Shown piece after piece: positions 27,603 to 36,762 of a stretch of DNA of 45,286 nucleotides. Where the stretch lies: NCBI GenBank assembly GCA_913065105.1, contig CAJXZZ010000014.1, positions 1 through 45,286 on the forward strand. The letters are read 5' to 3'. This DNA is from an uncultured Gammaproteobacteria bacterium. GTDB lineage: Bacteria > Pseudomonadota > Gammaproteobacteria > SZUA-229. The notes beneath the pieces are model-generated. The model was not told where the DNA came from. It saw only the letters and a list, made by a program, of their open reading frames with translations, and ran no database searches. Every line of letters begins with the position of its first letter. The stretch's first letter is position 1. The position numbers and the translations under genes are program-made.

Positions 27603-28406
27603 ATGAAAATACTCTGGATATTAATCCTATCGACAATTCTTAGCTATTCAAATCTAGTTAAGGCAGACAATCAGTCACTAACACTTGGCATTTTTCCCTA
27701 TGTTAGTACGAGTAAGCTTATCGCTCACAATAACACCGTTGTAAAACACATCAACGAAACAACAAATTACGATCTATCATTAGTCACCGCCAAAGATGCA
27801 TCAACCTATCTATCAAATCTTAAAAACTATGAATACGATCTTATCTTCAGCGCACCACATATAGCTCGTTTTGTTGAAAAAAATTTCGGTTATCAGCGTG
27901 TCGTAATGACAACGCATACAATCCGCGGCGTATACCTGGTCAAAAAAGATTCGCCGATACATTCTTTTAACGATCTGAAAGGTAAAAAGATTTCTATGGC
28001 TGATGAACAGACAATATTACACCAGATCGCCATAAGTGAGCTTATTGATCATGGGATCATTCCTGATAAAGATATTCAGATTAAAACGGTCAATACCCAT
28101 AACAATGCCATTTATGATGTCCTGAAAGATGAGAGTGATGCAGCCATCACCGGTTTCAAAATCTGGAAGAACCTGCCTGCCGATAAAAAGAAACAGCTCC
28201 GACAGTTAGCACTCTCTAAGGCAACGACTGGATTTATCGTTTTAGCCAAGCCGGATATAAATAAGGAAATGATTAAGAATATTCAAAACTCTTTTTTATC
28301 ATTTAATGGATCGTCGGATGGTAAACCTTACATCTTCAGGAATTTTAGACTAATTAGAAACAGTGACATGGAATCACTAGACTTCTATGCAAAAGTTTTC
28401 GAATAA
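27603..28406 (+). CDS. PhnD-like periplasmic substrate-binding protein
   Basis: The ATG at 27603 gives a signal peptide ending VKA. A GTG fifteen bases earlier is an alternative. The mature protein follows the phosphate/phosphonate-binding PhnD family: LTLGIFPYVSTSKL, YDLIFSAPHIARFV, KKISMADEQTILHQ and AAITGFKIW. There is no ABC permease or ATPase nearby. Instead, 21 bp downstream lies a membrane receptor with GGDEF and EAL domains. This arrangement suggests the protein is a ligand sensor that reports to that receptor rather than an importer component. Confidence 0.88.
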   Translation: MKILWILILSTILSYSNLVKADNQSLTLGIFPYVSTSKLIAHNNTVVKHINETTNYDLSLVTAKDASTYLSNLKNYEYDLIFSAPHIARFVEKNFGYQRVVMTTHTIRGVYLVKKDSPIHSFNDLKGKKISMADEQTILHQIAISELIDHGIIPDKDIQIKTVNTHNNAIYDVLKDESDAAITGFKIWKNLPADKKKQLRQLALSKATTGFIVLAKPDINKEMIKNIQNSFLSFNGSSDGKPYIFRNFRLIRNSDMESLDFYAKVFE

Positions 28407-28427
28407 CTCAGCACTATTACACCAGGT

Positions 28428-31220
28428 ATGTTTCTACGTTTTATAAGTAAATCAATACGGCTAAAACTCGTTTTAGCAAGTGTTATTATCGAACTAATAA
28501 TGCTTACTATTCTACTTGGTAACGGTTTGCGCATCATCAATACAACCATTGATCAACAATCAACCATACGCACCAACTCCATAACGCCTCTATTAGACTC
28601 TGCCCTGAGCATACCCCTGTTTGAACGTGACTCAGCGACACTTTCCGAGCTGCTCAAAAAATTGGTCCATACTGATAACAGCGAGTTTACTTATATTAAT
28701 GTATTCGATGACCACAATAATTTATACGCAAGCGCAAATCCTGAAAACACTCCTCTGCCTGATTCTGAAAATAATAAACCAGAAGTGGTGAATATTTCTG
28801 CCCCATTAACCTTAGCGGGTGAAACAGTTGGAAGCGTTGAGTATGGGCTCTCCATTCAATCGCTATATGAATCAAAGGCAATTTTACTCAACCAAAGTTT
28901 GCTCATCGCTTTAATCGAAATCATTCTAACCATACTATTGCTCGGTCTTACCAGCTATTTTCTGACACGCCACATCGCTGTACTTATACGTGGTGCCGAA
29001 GCTATTACTTCTGGGCGCTATGACGTCAATATTCCTATTAAAACACATGATGAAGCGGGTCTACTTGCCAATGGATTTAACATCATGGCCAGTGCAGTTC
29101 AGAGCAGGATTACTGAGCTTTCAGAAACAAGTCATGCCTTAAGTATTAAAACAGCTGAATTTGAGTCCATTTATAATTCGATCGCTGATGGCATTATCTT
29201 TGTCGACATCGACAGGGTTTGTGTCGATGTAAATCCAGCCACGCTATCAATGTTTGGTTATCCTCGGGAAACATTCATAAATAAAAAACTCGATTTCTTA
29301 TATTTAATACAAGACGAATATGATTATCAGGGACAGTTACGTTTTGCCAAAGATGCACCTGACAGAAGTGATGCTTTTGAAGCGTCATATGTTCGCAGTG
29401 ATGGCAGTATATTTATTGGTGAGTTACTAGCAGCGCGCGTACGAGATGAAAAAGGTGAAGTCTCAGGGTTTATCGGTATCCTAAGGGATATTAGCGAACG
29501 TAAAAAAAATGAATTCGAACTGATGGAGGCAAAAGAAAGAGCTCTTGTTACGCTCGAATCCATTGGTGATGCCGTTATTACAACTGATGAAAAAGGTTTG
29601 GTTCAATATCTGAATCCTGTTGCTGAAACCTTAACTGGCTGGTCGACAGACGAAGCGCATAATAGATCATTACCCGAAGTTTATGATATCTATAATGAAA
29701 AGACGAATCAACCTGTTGAGAACCCGGTCATACGCTGTCTACGTGAAAATAGTATTATTGGCCTGGAAAGCCATACGGTACTCATCGACAAAAATGGCAA
29801 AAAATTTGCCATCGAAGATTCCGCCGCGCCCATTAGAGACAGACAGGGAAAAATAGTAGGCGTCATCCTGGTGTTTCATGATGTCAGTCATGCCAGAACG
29901 ATGGCCGATCAACTCTCATGGCAAGCAAGCCACGATTCATTAACTGGGCTGATAAATAGACTCGAGTTTGAAGCTCGTCTGGATAAAATACTAGTAAAAG
30001 AAAATAAAAACTCTCAACACGCCTTGCTTTACATGGATCTTGATCAGTTTAAAGTCGTCAATGATACCTGTGGACATATCGCCGGTGATGAATTACTAAA
30101 ACAACTTTCTACATTATTTCAAAAACATATCCGTGACAATGACACGCTCGCCAGGCTCGGTGGTGATGAGTTTGGCATACTGCTTGAAAACTGCCCCCTT
30201 GACCACGCTCAAAAAATAGCTGAAAACGTTATCGGGGATCTTAATCAATATCGTTTTTCATGGCATGACAAATCATTTCCTATGGGCGTCAGTATCGGTC
30301 TTGTACCTTTTAATAATTCAGATAACGAAACGATTAGCACATTGATGAGCACAGCTGATGTAGCTTGTTATGCCGCTAAGGATGCAGGTCGAAACCGTAT
30401 CCATATTTATAAAGCTGATGATGATGAGCTAGTTCAGCGACATGGAGAGATGCAATGGGTATCTCAAATTCAACTTGCACTTGAGACGGATGAATTCGAA
30501 TTATATTGCCAGCCGATTATTAGCACCTCTGGTCAACAAGATGAACCGCACCATTATGAAATTCTTATTCGAATGCGTAACATCAAAGGCGAAATAATCA
30601 GCCCGATGTCTTTTTTACCTGCTGCTGAACGATACAACCTGATGCCAGAGATTGATCGCTGGGTTATCACACATGTAATGGAACAGATTAAGAGCTTCCC
30701 GCTAGCTCATGGAACCATGATAGCGATAAACTTATCCGGTAACTCACTAAGCGATAAGAAATTCCTTCATTTTGTTATCGACCAGCTACAGGATAATTTA
30801 ATCAATGCACATCAGCTTTGTTTTGAAATCACTGAAACGTCTGCAATCAGTAACCTTAGCCATGTCACTTCTTTTATTTCTACATTACAAAAACTGGGCT
30901 GTCAGTTTTCTCTTGATGACTTTGGAAGTGGACTCTCGTCATTCACTTATCTCAAAAACTTGAACGTTGACTATTTAAAAATAGATGGTTCATTTGTTAA
31001 AGATATGATCAATGATCCTATCGATAGAGCAATGGTTGAGGCAATAAACCAGATTGGTCACATCATGAAAATCAAAACTATTGCCGAATTTGTCGAAGAT
31101 AAAGAGACCTGCGAAATGGTCACTGATATGGGAATCGACTATGCTCAGGGTTATTACTTTTCAAAACCCTTTGAGTTTTCAAAGCTGAAATCTATTACAG
31201 GTAAATTAATAGAGCGATAG
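28428..31220 (+). CDS. Membrane receptor HAMP-PAS-PAS-GGDEF-EAL (cyclic-di-GMP)
   Basis: A 930-residue receptor. TM1 (about 12-33) and TM2 (about 155-178) flank a periplasmic sensor domain. HAMP follows at 183-236, then two PAS domains (about 245-355 and 370-485) with PAC-like ends. GGDEF (intact, 578-582) is preceded by the inhibitory-site motif RDND. EAL follows, with EIL at 711-713, LYCQPI and DDFG at 830-833. Most catalytic features look normal, so both synthesis and breakdown of cyclic-di-GMP are possible. A PhnD-like protein is encoded just upstream and is the likely ligand partner. The GGDEF-EAL part strongly resembles that of the protein at 3919. Confidence 0.93.
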   Translation: MFLRFISKSIRLKLVLASVIIELIMLTILLGNGLRIINTTIDQQSTIRTNSITPLLDSALSIPLFERDSATLSELLKKLVHTDNSEFTYINVFDDHNNLYASANPENTPLPDSENNKPEVVNISAPLTLAGETVGSVEYGLSIQSLYESKAILLNQSLLIALIEIILTILLLGLTSYFLTRHIAVLIRGAEAITSGRYDVNIPIKTHDEAGLLANGFNIMASAVQSRITELSETSHALSIKTAEFESIYNSIADGIIFVDIDRVCVDVNPATLSMFGYPRETFINKKLDFLYLIQDEYDYQGQLRFAKDAPDRSDAFEASYVRSDGSIFIGELLAARVRDEKGEVSGFIGILRDISERKKNEFELMEAKERALVTLESIGDAVITTDEKGLVQYLNPVAETLTGWSTDEAHNRSLPEVYDIYNEKTNQPVENPVIRCLRENSIIGLESHTVLIDKNGKKFAIEDSAAPIRDRQGKIVGVILVFHDVSHARTMADQLSWQASHDSLTGLINRLEFEARLDKILVKENKNSQHALLYMDLDQFKVVNDTCGHIAGDELLKQLSTLFQKHIRDNDTLARLGGDEFGILLENCPLDHAQKIAENVIGDLNQYRFSWHDKSFPMGVSIGLVPFNNSDNETISTLMSTADVACYAAKDAGRNRIHIYKADDDELVQRHGEMQWVSQIQLALETDEFELYCQPIISTSGQQDEPHHYEILIRMRNIKGEIISPMSFLPAAERYNLMPEIDRWVITHVMEQIKSFPLAHGTMIAINLSGNSLSDKKFLHFVIDQLQDNLINAHQLCFEITETSAISNLSHVTSFISTLQKLGCQFSLDDFGSGLSSFTYLKNLNVDYLKIDGSFVKDMINDPIDRAMVEAINQIGHIMKIKTIAEFVEDKETCEMVTDMGIDYAQGYYFSKPFEFSKLKSITGKLIER

Positions 31221-31250
31221 CCTAGCAGACAGGCCGAGCTCTTAAATTCT

Positions 31251-31775
31251 TTATTGAACCTGATGCATCAACTTGATGTGAAACGCTGCCCCTATCGCAT
31301 CTATAGCGGTCGGACTATCCCACACATGTGTCCCACGAATTTTTCCCACTACGCGGCCATCTGCGTCTACCAGAACAGTAATCGGAATCGTATTTGCACC
31401 CAGCATATTTTCCAGTAGCAGCTTGCTGTCGAGAAAATTTTCAAAAGTAATTCCTGTCTGCTCGATGAAGGCCGCAGCCTTATTGCGATAGTCGTCTGTC
31501 GAAACCCCGATGACGTTGAGCTCTTTTCCGTTATAGCGTTGCGCCAACCGCTCAATTGAACCCATCTCAGCCCGACAGGGGCCGCACCAACTTGCCCAGA
31601 CATTAATGATCAGAGGTTTCCCTTTGAAATCAGAAAACTTTTTTGTTTTCCCGTTTAATCCATCCAGTGTCGCCTCGCGCAGGTAACTGCCAACCTTGAC
31701 CTCGCCTGGCGTACCTGCAAATGCAGTTGTGGATAATACTGCTGCCAAAAAAAATGCCTGAAAAAATATTCGCAT
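31251..31775 (-). CDS. Periplasmic TlpA/ResA-like thioredoxin
   Basis: MRIFF begins a signal peptide ending AFAG. A frame from 31805 adds ten residues without support. The mature protein is a TlpA-like domain with the WCGPC redox motif (in NVWASWCGPCRAEM) and the NTIPITVLVD cis-proline segment. Such proteins reduce disulfides in the periplasm, for example for cytochrome c assembly, or defend against oxidants. No ccm gene is near. Its end converges with the receptor gene. It is a single-domain relative of the thioredoxin half of the fusion at 347. Confidence 0.87.
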   Translation of the reverse strand: MRIFFQAFFLAAVLSTTAFAGTPGEVKVGSYLREATLDGLNGKTKKFSDFKGKPLIINVWASWCGPCRAEMGSIERLAQRYNGKELNVIGVSTDDYRNKAAAFIEQTGITFENFLDSKLLLENMLGANTIPITVLVDADGRVVGKIRGTHVWDSPTAIDAIGAAFHIKLMHQVQ

Positions 31776-31924
31776 ATAAACAACCTGTCTGTTGAACCAA
31801 ATCAATAACTCTTGTGTGTGACAGAACCTATTATAACTGTTAAAGAGGTTTAGTCCGCCCCTTAAGTTCTACCCTGTCAATCCCCTGTTACATTCAACAA
31901 TTGAGACCGTATAATAGGCAATAA

Positions 31925-32815
31925 ATGAGCATTTCGAAATACCCTTCAAAACTTAGTTTGCCGCAGAACAATCCTGGTATAAGCAGTGTGCTGGAATATC
32001 TTATTGTTAAATTTCCAGATATTAGCCCTGAGGTTTGGCAACAACGCGTAGCCAACGGCAAAGTACATTGGCACGATGGCTCCTTGATTACCGCCGACTC
32101 GCCCATAAAACCACAGCAACGTGTCTATTATTACCGTGAAGTCGTAAGTGAACCTGCCATTCCGTTTGCAGAGAAAATATTATTTCAGGATGACCATATT
32201 TTAGTGGCCTATAAACCGCATTTTCTCCCAGTAACGCCCGGTGGAATTTATATCAACGAGTGCCTGCAAAACCGATTACGAGATAAAACCGGCCTGCAAA
32301 CCTTACAGGCTTTGCATCGTCTGGATAGAGCAACTTCAGGTCTAGTGTTATTTTCAGTCAACCCAGACACACGCCATCGTTACCATAACCTGTTTAACAC
32401 CCAGCAGATACACAAAACCTATCAGGCCATAGCCAGCATAAACAGCGACGAAGATTTAGTCGGTAAAGAATGGGAAATTAAAAATCGTTTAGTAAGATCC
32501 GAACCGCCTTTTCTCATGAAGATTGTCGAAGGCGAGCCAAATAGCCATTCCGTGATCCGCTGCCTGGCACAATCAGCCGATAAAGCGTTATTTGAATTAA
32601 ACCCGATTACCGGAAAAACACATCAGCTCCGACTCCACATGCAAACATTAGGCTGGCCACTATTACACGATAAGTATTACCCAACATTACAGCCAAAAAC
32701 CGCTGATGATTATTCCAGGCCCTTACAACTATTGGCAAAAGAACTGCGGTTTATCGATCCAGTAACACAGCAGTCTAGAGTTTTTAGTAGTGACACGGAC
32801 TTGCGCCTGGCATAA
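31925..32815 (+). CDS. RluA-family pseudouridine synthase
   Basis: An N-terminal S4-like segment (VWQQRVANGKVHWHDG) precedes the RluA catalytic domain. The catalytic aspartate is Asp134 in ALHRLDRATSGLVLF, followed by KTYQA and the C-terminal GKTHQLRLHM and GWPLLHDKYYP segments. It converts uridine in rRNA or tRNA to pseudouridine. The target base cannot be chosen from sequence alone. It is divergent from the TlpA-like gene, with a terminator-like hairpin after it. Confidence 0.92.
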   Translation: MSISKYPSKLSLPQNNPGISSVLEYLIVKFPDISPEVWQQRVANGKVHWHDGSLITADSPIKPQQRVYYYREVVSEPAIPFAEKILFQDDHILVAYKPHFLPVTPGGIYINECLQNRLRDKTGLQTLQALHRLDRATSGLVLFSVNPDTRHRYHNLFNTQQIHKTYQAIASINSDEDLVGKEWEIKNRLVRSEPPFLMKIVEGEPNSHSVIRCLAQSADKALFELNPITGKTHQLRLHMQTLGWPLLHDKYYPTLQPKTADDYSRPLQLLAKELRFIDPVTQQSRVFSSDTDLRLA

Positions 32816-32821
32816 ACAGTA

Positions 32822-32852
32822 AAGGGGCCTGATAGAAGCGCCCCTTGATTTT
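32822..32852 (+). terminator. Probable terminator hairpin
   Basis: AAGGGGC and GCCCCTT form a seven-base stem around an 11-base loop just after the pseudouridine synthase gene. A short GATTTT tract follows, so the poly-T tail is weak. Confidence 0.5.
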
Positions 32853-32893
32853 GGTACAGCTTTAGAAGTGGTGCTGAAAGTTAGAAACCAGGT

Positions 32894-34093
32894 TTAATTT
32901 TTTATGCTCACTGGCGGTGTCACTGCGTCTTCTTCGGCAAGCGCCACAGTATCACGGCCTTTCATTTTGGCGCTGTACAATCCCTTGTCTACACGATGGA
33001 TCAGTGTTTCAGTGGTATCCGTATCGCGCAACCCGGTAACACCAATGCTTACTGTAAAATTGATGAGACAACCTTCTGATCCGCGTGTTTGAATTGTATG
33101 ACAATTTTCACGAATACCTTCAGCAATTTTCATTGCTGCAGATTCATCCTTATCGGTGAGGACGGCGATAAATTCCTCTCCACCGTAACGTCCAATAAGG
33201 TTGAAATGGGCCAGATCCCGCTTCAATAATCTGGAGAATGTCTGGAGTACCTTATCACCAGTCAAATGGCCATAAGTATCATTGACTCGCTTGAAGAAAT
33301 CGAGATCGAAAAGCAGAATTGAAAGCGGACGTTCCTGTTCCCTTGCATGGGTCATTTCGAGACTCAGCCATTTGTTGAGTACACGGCGGTTGACCAGGCC
33401 AGTAAGCGGATCGCGGCTTCCCTCTCGATAAAGTCTGAGTAACATTTGTAACTGTGCAAGCTGCGCCCACACGGCAATGCCCGCCAACAGAGTCAATAGC
33501 CAGATTTTACTCAATGAAGAAATTGTCAGCGACCCATCAAAATAGATTTCACTGCCCAGGTAGATAATACCGACAAGGGATGCATAGCTGATGCCTTCCG
33601 TCAGTGTCAGCGGAAATATGGCGAGCAGAACAACAACAAGATAGGGAAGAAAAGAATAGCCTATCAAGGCACCCTCCATGCCAATATCACCGCTTAATAC
33701 AAGACGCGAGCATACATAAAACACGCAGGGGATAAGAACAAAGGCTGTGAGTCGCTGTTGTGAATAATGCAGCTTTTGAGCACCACTGGTTAACATACCG
33801 AGAATAAAAAACAATCCACTGTATGCCAGGCGCAGAGCAAGGATAGACCCAAGGTCATCTTCGGGTACAGTAAAAATATCGACTGGAATCCAGAGAAGTG
33901 CGAGTACGGCAAACACAAATGCCAGAAGGCGTACTCGCATGTAGATGAACTCAGCACGGGATCCATTAAAATCCTCTGAATGCATCTCACTGGTTAGCAG
34001 GTCATTAAAACTAGTCCGATGTAGCCATTCCATCAGCCCCGGTGTTGCTCTCTTATCTGGTCCGGTGTAATTCTGATTTGTCTGGTTTGTCAT
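32894..34093 (-). CDS. Membrane diguanylate cyclase (GGDEF)
   Basis: About six hydrophobic segments (residues 55-215) form a MASE-like input region, followed by a GGDEF domain with the active GGEEF variant (about 304-308, counted from MTNQT). DLDFFKRVNDTYGH and TVSIGVTG are intact. The RxxD inhibitory site is missing: four residues AHFN occupy its place. The cyclase would therefore escape the usual product inhibition at that site. I chose MTNQ over an upstream Met (34108). It probably makes cyclic-di-GMP in response to an unknown membrane signal. Confidence 0.9.
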   Translation of the reverse strand: MTNQTNQNYTGPDKRATPGLMEWLHRTSFNDLLTSEMHSEDFNGSRAEFIYMRVRLLAFVFAVLALLWIPVDIFTVPEDDLGSILALRLAYSGLFFILGMLTSGAQKLHYSQQRLTAFVLIPCVFYVCSRLVLSGDIGMEGALIGYSFLPYLVVVLLAIFPLTLTEGISYASLVGIIYLGSEIYFDGSLTISSLSKIWLLTLLAGIAVWAQLAQLQMLLRLYREGSRDPLTGLVNRRVLNKWLSLEMTHAREQERPLSILLFDLDFFKRVNDTYGHLTGDKVLQTFSRLLKRDLAHFNLIGRYGGEEFIAVLTDKDESAAMKIAEGIRENCHTIQTRGSEGCLINFTVSIGVTGLRDTDTTETLIHRVDKGLYSAKMKGRDTVALAEEDAVTPPVSIKN

Positions 34094-34315
34094 TCTTATT
34101 GCTCTCATCCGTATATTACTGAAGTAATATAGACCATAGTTGCCGGAAATTAAGTTAACTACACATATGTTGTGTTTAGGTAACGGTTAACAGAATGTCC
34201 GTTTTAATCTCTTTTGATGGTTAACAAGAATTAATGGGAAACACGAGTCAGAGTATAAAAATTTCTGACTCATGTAGGCAGTTTATATTGTTTTAACCTA
34301 TTTTGGAGTCGATAG

Positions 34316-35266
34316 TTATGAATCAAAAAGGCCGGCACGAAGCACTGGTAACAGCAATAAAAATAGCAGTGTTAGATAAACATTTAATGCGCCACTACCA
34401 CTTGAAGGTGTCGCCGCTGGTGGTGGTGTCACAGGCAGCACGGCACCCGGTGGCGTGCAGCCTGACACTAACGAAGCAGGCGCAACTGCCTGCATCCAGG
34501 CGTTAACATTCACTTCTAGCATCATGCTGTCATCGCCTTTTAAACCTTCCAGCTGATGACAGTTCAATCCGCCAATACAGATAAACTCGGTTTGCGTATA
34601 GTCCAGCCCTGCGCCTGTATTGTATGCGGCTAAGCGAGCCGCAGCGGTATTAGCTGCATTGGTATCAGCATCACCGTAGAGATCGAGTACCGGCACACTC
34701 ACTTCATCTATCGTTGCAGAGATGTTAAGGGGATCAATACTGGTGCCATACATGCCAACCCCGATCAGGCCAAGGATGGGAAGTTCATCCATCTGACCTC
34801 GTGCGACATGTGCAGTCGCCAGACGCGAACCCAGGCTAAAGCCAGCGACGACGACTTCTTCAACACCGAGTGTTTGCAGATGGTTAATCGCTGTGCGCAT
34901 ACGGGCGTAAGTTTCGGGAAAAACATAATCGTCCCCGCCAACATCACTATCAGTTACATAACTGGAAAAAAGAATCTGTCCATCCAATGGAATGGGATTA
35001 TCAATCGACAACGTGGTGTAACCGGCACGGTTGAGTGAAGTTCGTATTTCCTCTACCACAGGTCCTGTGGGTGTTGAGCCACGACCGTGATACATCACCA
35101 CGCCTACTTTGGCGCAGCTGGTTTCGAGTAACTCTCCTGTAAAGAGATCGCTGCCGTTTTCGGCAGTCGAATTCAAACTTATGCTTGCGGCGTGAGATGG
35201 TAGCGCAGTAATCAATAGAACTGACAGCGCGAATAAGGAAAACAGGTGTTTTGTTATGTGGCTCAT
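34316..35266 (-). CDS. Secreted alpha/beta hydrolase with GlyGly-CTERM-like tail
   Basis: A signal peptide (ending SHA, near residue 27) precedes an alpha/beta hydrolase: VVMYHGRGSTP, GFSLGSR nucleophile elbow, a probable acid in DLYGDADTN and a histidine in NCHQLEG. The C-terminus is GSGALNVYLTLLFLLLLPVLRAG with a proline-rich linker before it. This resembles the GlyGly-CTERM sorting signal cleaved by rhombosortase: a Gly-containing motif, a hydrophobic span and basic residues. It has no attC site after it and lies just outside the cassette array. It could equally be a simple membrane anchor. Confidence 0.8.
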   Translation of the reverse strand: MSHITKHLFSLFALSVLLITALPSHAASISLNSTAENGSDLFTGELLETSCAKVGVVMYHGRGSTPTGPVVEEIRTSLNRAGYTTLSIDNPIPLDGQILFSSYVTDSDVGGDDYVFPETYARMRTAINHLQTLGVEEVVVAGFSLGSRLATAHVARGQMDELPILGLIGVGMYGTSIDPLNISATIDEVSVPVLDLYGDADTNAANTAAARLAAYNTGAGLDYTQTEFICIGGLNCHQLEGLKGDDSMMLEVNVNAWMQAVAPASLVSGCTPPGAVLPVTPPPAATPSSGSGALNVYLTLLFLLLLPVLRAGLFDS

Positions 35267-35345
35267 ATGGTTTTCTCGTAGATATATTAGTTATTTAGAC
35301 GATACAGAGTTCGATATATTCATTTTTTAGAAAAATGATTACAGG

Positions 35346-35379
35346 GCATAACGCTCCATGTTGATTTTCCTTGTTAGAG
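35346..35379 (-). repeat. attC-like remnant at the distal end of the array
   Basis: Read on the minus strand, CTCTAACAAGGAAAATCAAC runs straight into GGAGCGTTATGC. The outer boxes match the site at 38770-38845, but the central hairpin is missing, leaving only 34 bp. It lies five bases after the GFA stop codon, the normal attC position. It is probably non-functional. Confidence 0.55.
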
Positions 35380-35384
35380 CGCCT

Positions 35385-35789
35385 TTATCTACCTGGCTCA
35401 TAGGTTTCGTATTGTGGTAAATCACCCTCAATATTTTCCCAGTTTGCTTTTGACGTTACAAAAATATGTGCTGTTGGCCGTTCAATAATATCTGACTCAA
35501 TCACACCAAGACGAACACGTACTTTATTTGGGTTTGATTTGTTTTTACTAATGATTGGTGAGCCACAATTTTTGCAAAAATATTTTGTTTGACCTGGAGA
35601 TGATTCATAACCTGTTAGTTCATTTTCACCTGATATGAATTTAAATCCCTTGATATCAACATTTCCGTTAGTTGCAAATGCACTACCCTGGGCTTTTCTG
35701 CATTGTGAACAATGGCAGTATATGATGCTCTGTATTTCGCTTGATATTTCAAAGCGAACTTTGCCACAAAGGCAGCTACCGTTATACAT
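35385..35789 (-). CDS. GFA-family zinc protein (cassette gene)
   Basis: A glutathione-dependent formaldehyde-activating (GFA/Mss4-like) domain. The zinc cysteines are in GSCLCGKVRF, YCHCSQCRKAQGS and FCKNCGSPI. GFA domains bind zinc; the enzymatic activity of most members is unproven. The start is taken as ATG at 35789. A TTG twelve bases earlier is possible. The length (about 134 residues) is normal. It is the last cassette before the chromosomal flank. GFA genes are common as integron cassette cargo. Confidence 0.9.
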   Translation of the reverse strand: MYNGSCLCGKVRFEISSEIQSIIYCHCSQCRKAQGSAFATNGNVDIKGFKFISGENELTGYESSPGQTKYFCKNCGSPIISKNKSNPNKVRVRLGVIESDIIERPTAHIFVTSKANWENIEGDLPQYETYEPGR

Positions 35790-35811
35790 AATTTGTATCA
35801 ATCCTTCTGCA

Positions 35812-36023
35812 CTATAACGCCAGGCATAAACTCCGACCAGCCTCAGTGTGGTTTGTTTGTGTCACTAATATACGCCCTGAGCGAATAAGGCAATTTTAGC
35901 TTTCGCAACTGGGCTATTTGCGGCGTGATTCGTTAGTTGAGCGTATTTAGTCAATTCATAATATTAATCATATTTCATCCCTCTTCCCACCTCTATTTAC
36001 AAAATAAAAACGCCTTGTTAGGC
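35812..36023 (-). repeat. Degenerate attC region between aquaporin and GFA cassettes
   Basis: A GCCTAACAAGGCG box overlaps the aquaporin stop codon (36011-36023). A CGTTATAG box is at 35812. A second TAAC box at 35932-35938 would make a 127-bp site with the latter. The interval is too long and poorly paired for a clean attC. Confidence 0.4.
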
Positions 36024-36719
36024 ATTTTTTTCAGCTTCAAACCATCGGTAAACAATCCCTGCCAAAATAGCCCCTACGATAGGTGCAAGCCAAAAAAGCC
36101 ACAATTGGGATACTGCCCAATCTCCCTGGAAAATTGCGACACCAGTGCTTCTCGCTGGATTAACTGAGGTGTTAGTGACAGGGATACTAATAAGGTGAAT
36201 AAGAGTGAGGCCGAGACCGATAGCAATAGGCGCGAAACCTTGCGGTGCACGTTTATCTGTTGCACCCAAAATAATCATTAAGAACATAAACGTCATAACT
36301 ATTTCAGTGACCAGTGCAGCAATTAAACTATAGCCACCGGGTGAATGCTCCGCATAACCATTTGACGCGAACCCAGCTGAAACATCAAACCCAGCTTGCC
36401 CCGTAGCGATGATATATAACACCGCTGCTCCCGCTATACCGCCTGCAACTTGTGCAGCAATGTAAGGACCAACTTCAGAAATTGAAAATCTTCCACCTGA
36501 CCAAAGACCAATTGAAACTGCTGGATTAAGATGACAACCAGAGATATGCCCAATAGCGAATGCCATTGTTAACACCGTAAGCCCAAACGCCAAAGAAACG
36601 CCCAACAAACCAATGCCCACGTCAGGAAAAGTCGCAGCAAGAACTGCACTACCACAACCACCTAGTACTAACCAAAATGTACCAATAAACTCAGCACCTA
36701 ATTTTTTTGTTAATGTCAT
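36018..36719 (-). CDS. aqpZ: Aquaporin Z-type water channel (cassette gene)
   Basis: A full MIP-family channel of 233 residues with six transmembrane helices and both NPA motifs (HLNPAVS and SVNPARS). The selectivity-filter residues His (LIHLISIP), Thr (VTNTS) and Arg (NPAR) fit AqpZ-type water channels rather than glycerol facilitators. A GGGAG ribosome binding site precedes the ATG. It is flanked by attC-type sites, so it is carried as an integron cassette. Its stop codon lies in the following attC box. Confidence 0.95.
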   Translation of the reverse strand: MTLTKKLGAEFIGTFWLVLGGCGSAVLAATFPDVGIGLLGVSLAFGLTVLTMAFAIGHISGCHLNPAVSIGLWSGGRFSISEVGPYIAAQVAGGIAGAAVLYIIATGQAGFDVSAGFASNGYAEHSPGGYSLIAALVTEIVMTFMFLMIILGATDKRAPQGFAPIAIGLGLTLIHLISIPVTNTSVNPARSTGVAIFQGDWAVSQLWLFWLAPIVGAILAGIVYRWFEAEKNA

Positions 36720-36762
36720 TTTTATCTCCCAGTTGAAGTAGATATCTTTGATTGATCGATAA

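Noticed and set aside
34109-34315. Additional attC site between the diguanylate cyclase and secreted hydrolase genes
   Set aside because: TTAAC/GTTAAC words occur, but without paired arms or placement at a stop codon.
34303-34506. 67-codon frame opposite the secreted hydrolase gene
   Set aside because: It is an antisense shadow of the hydrolase's C-terminal coding region.
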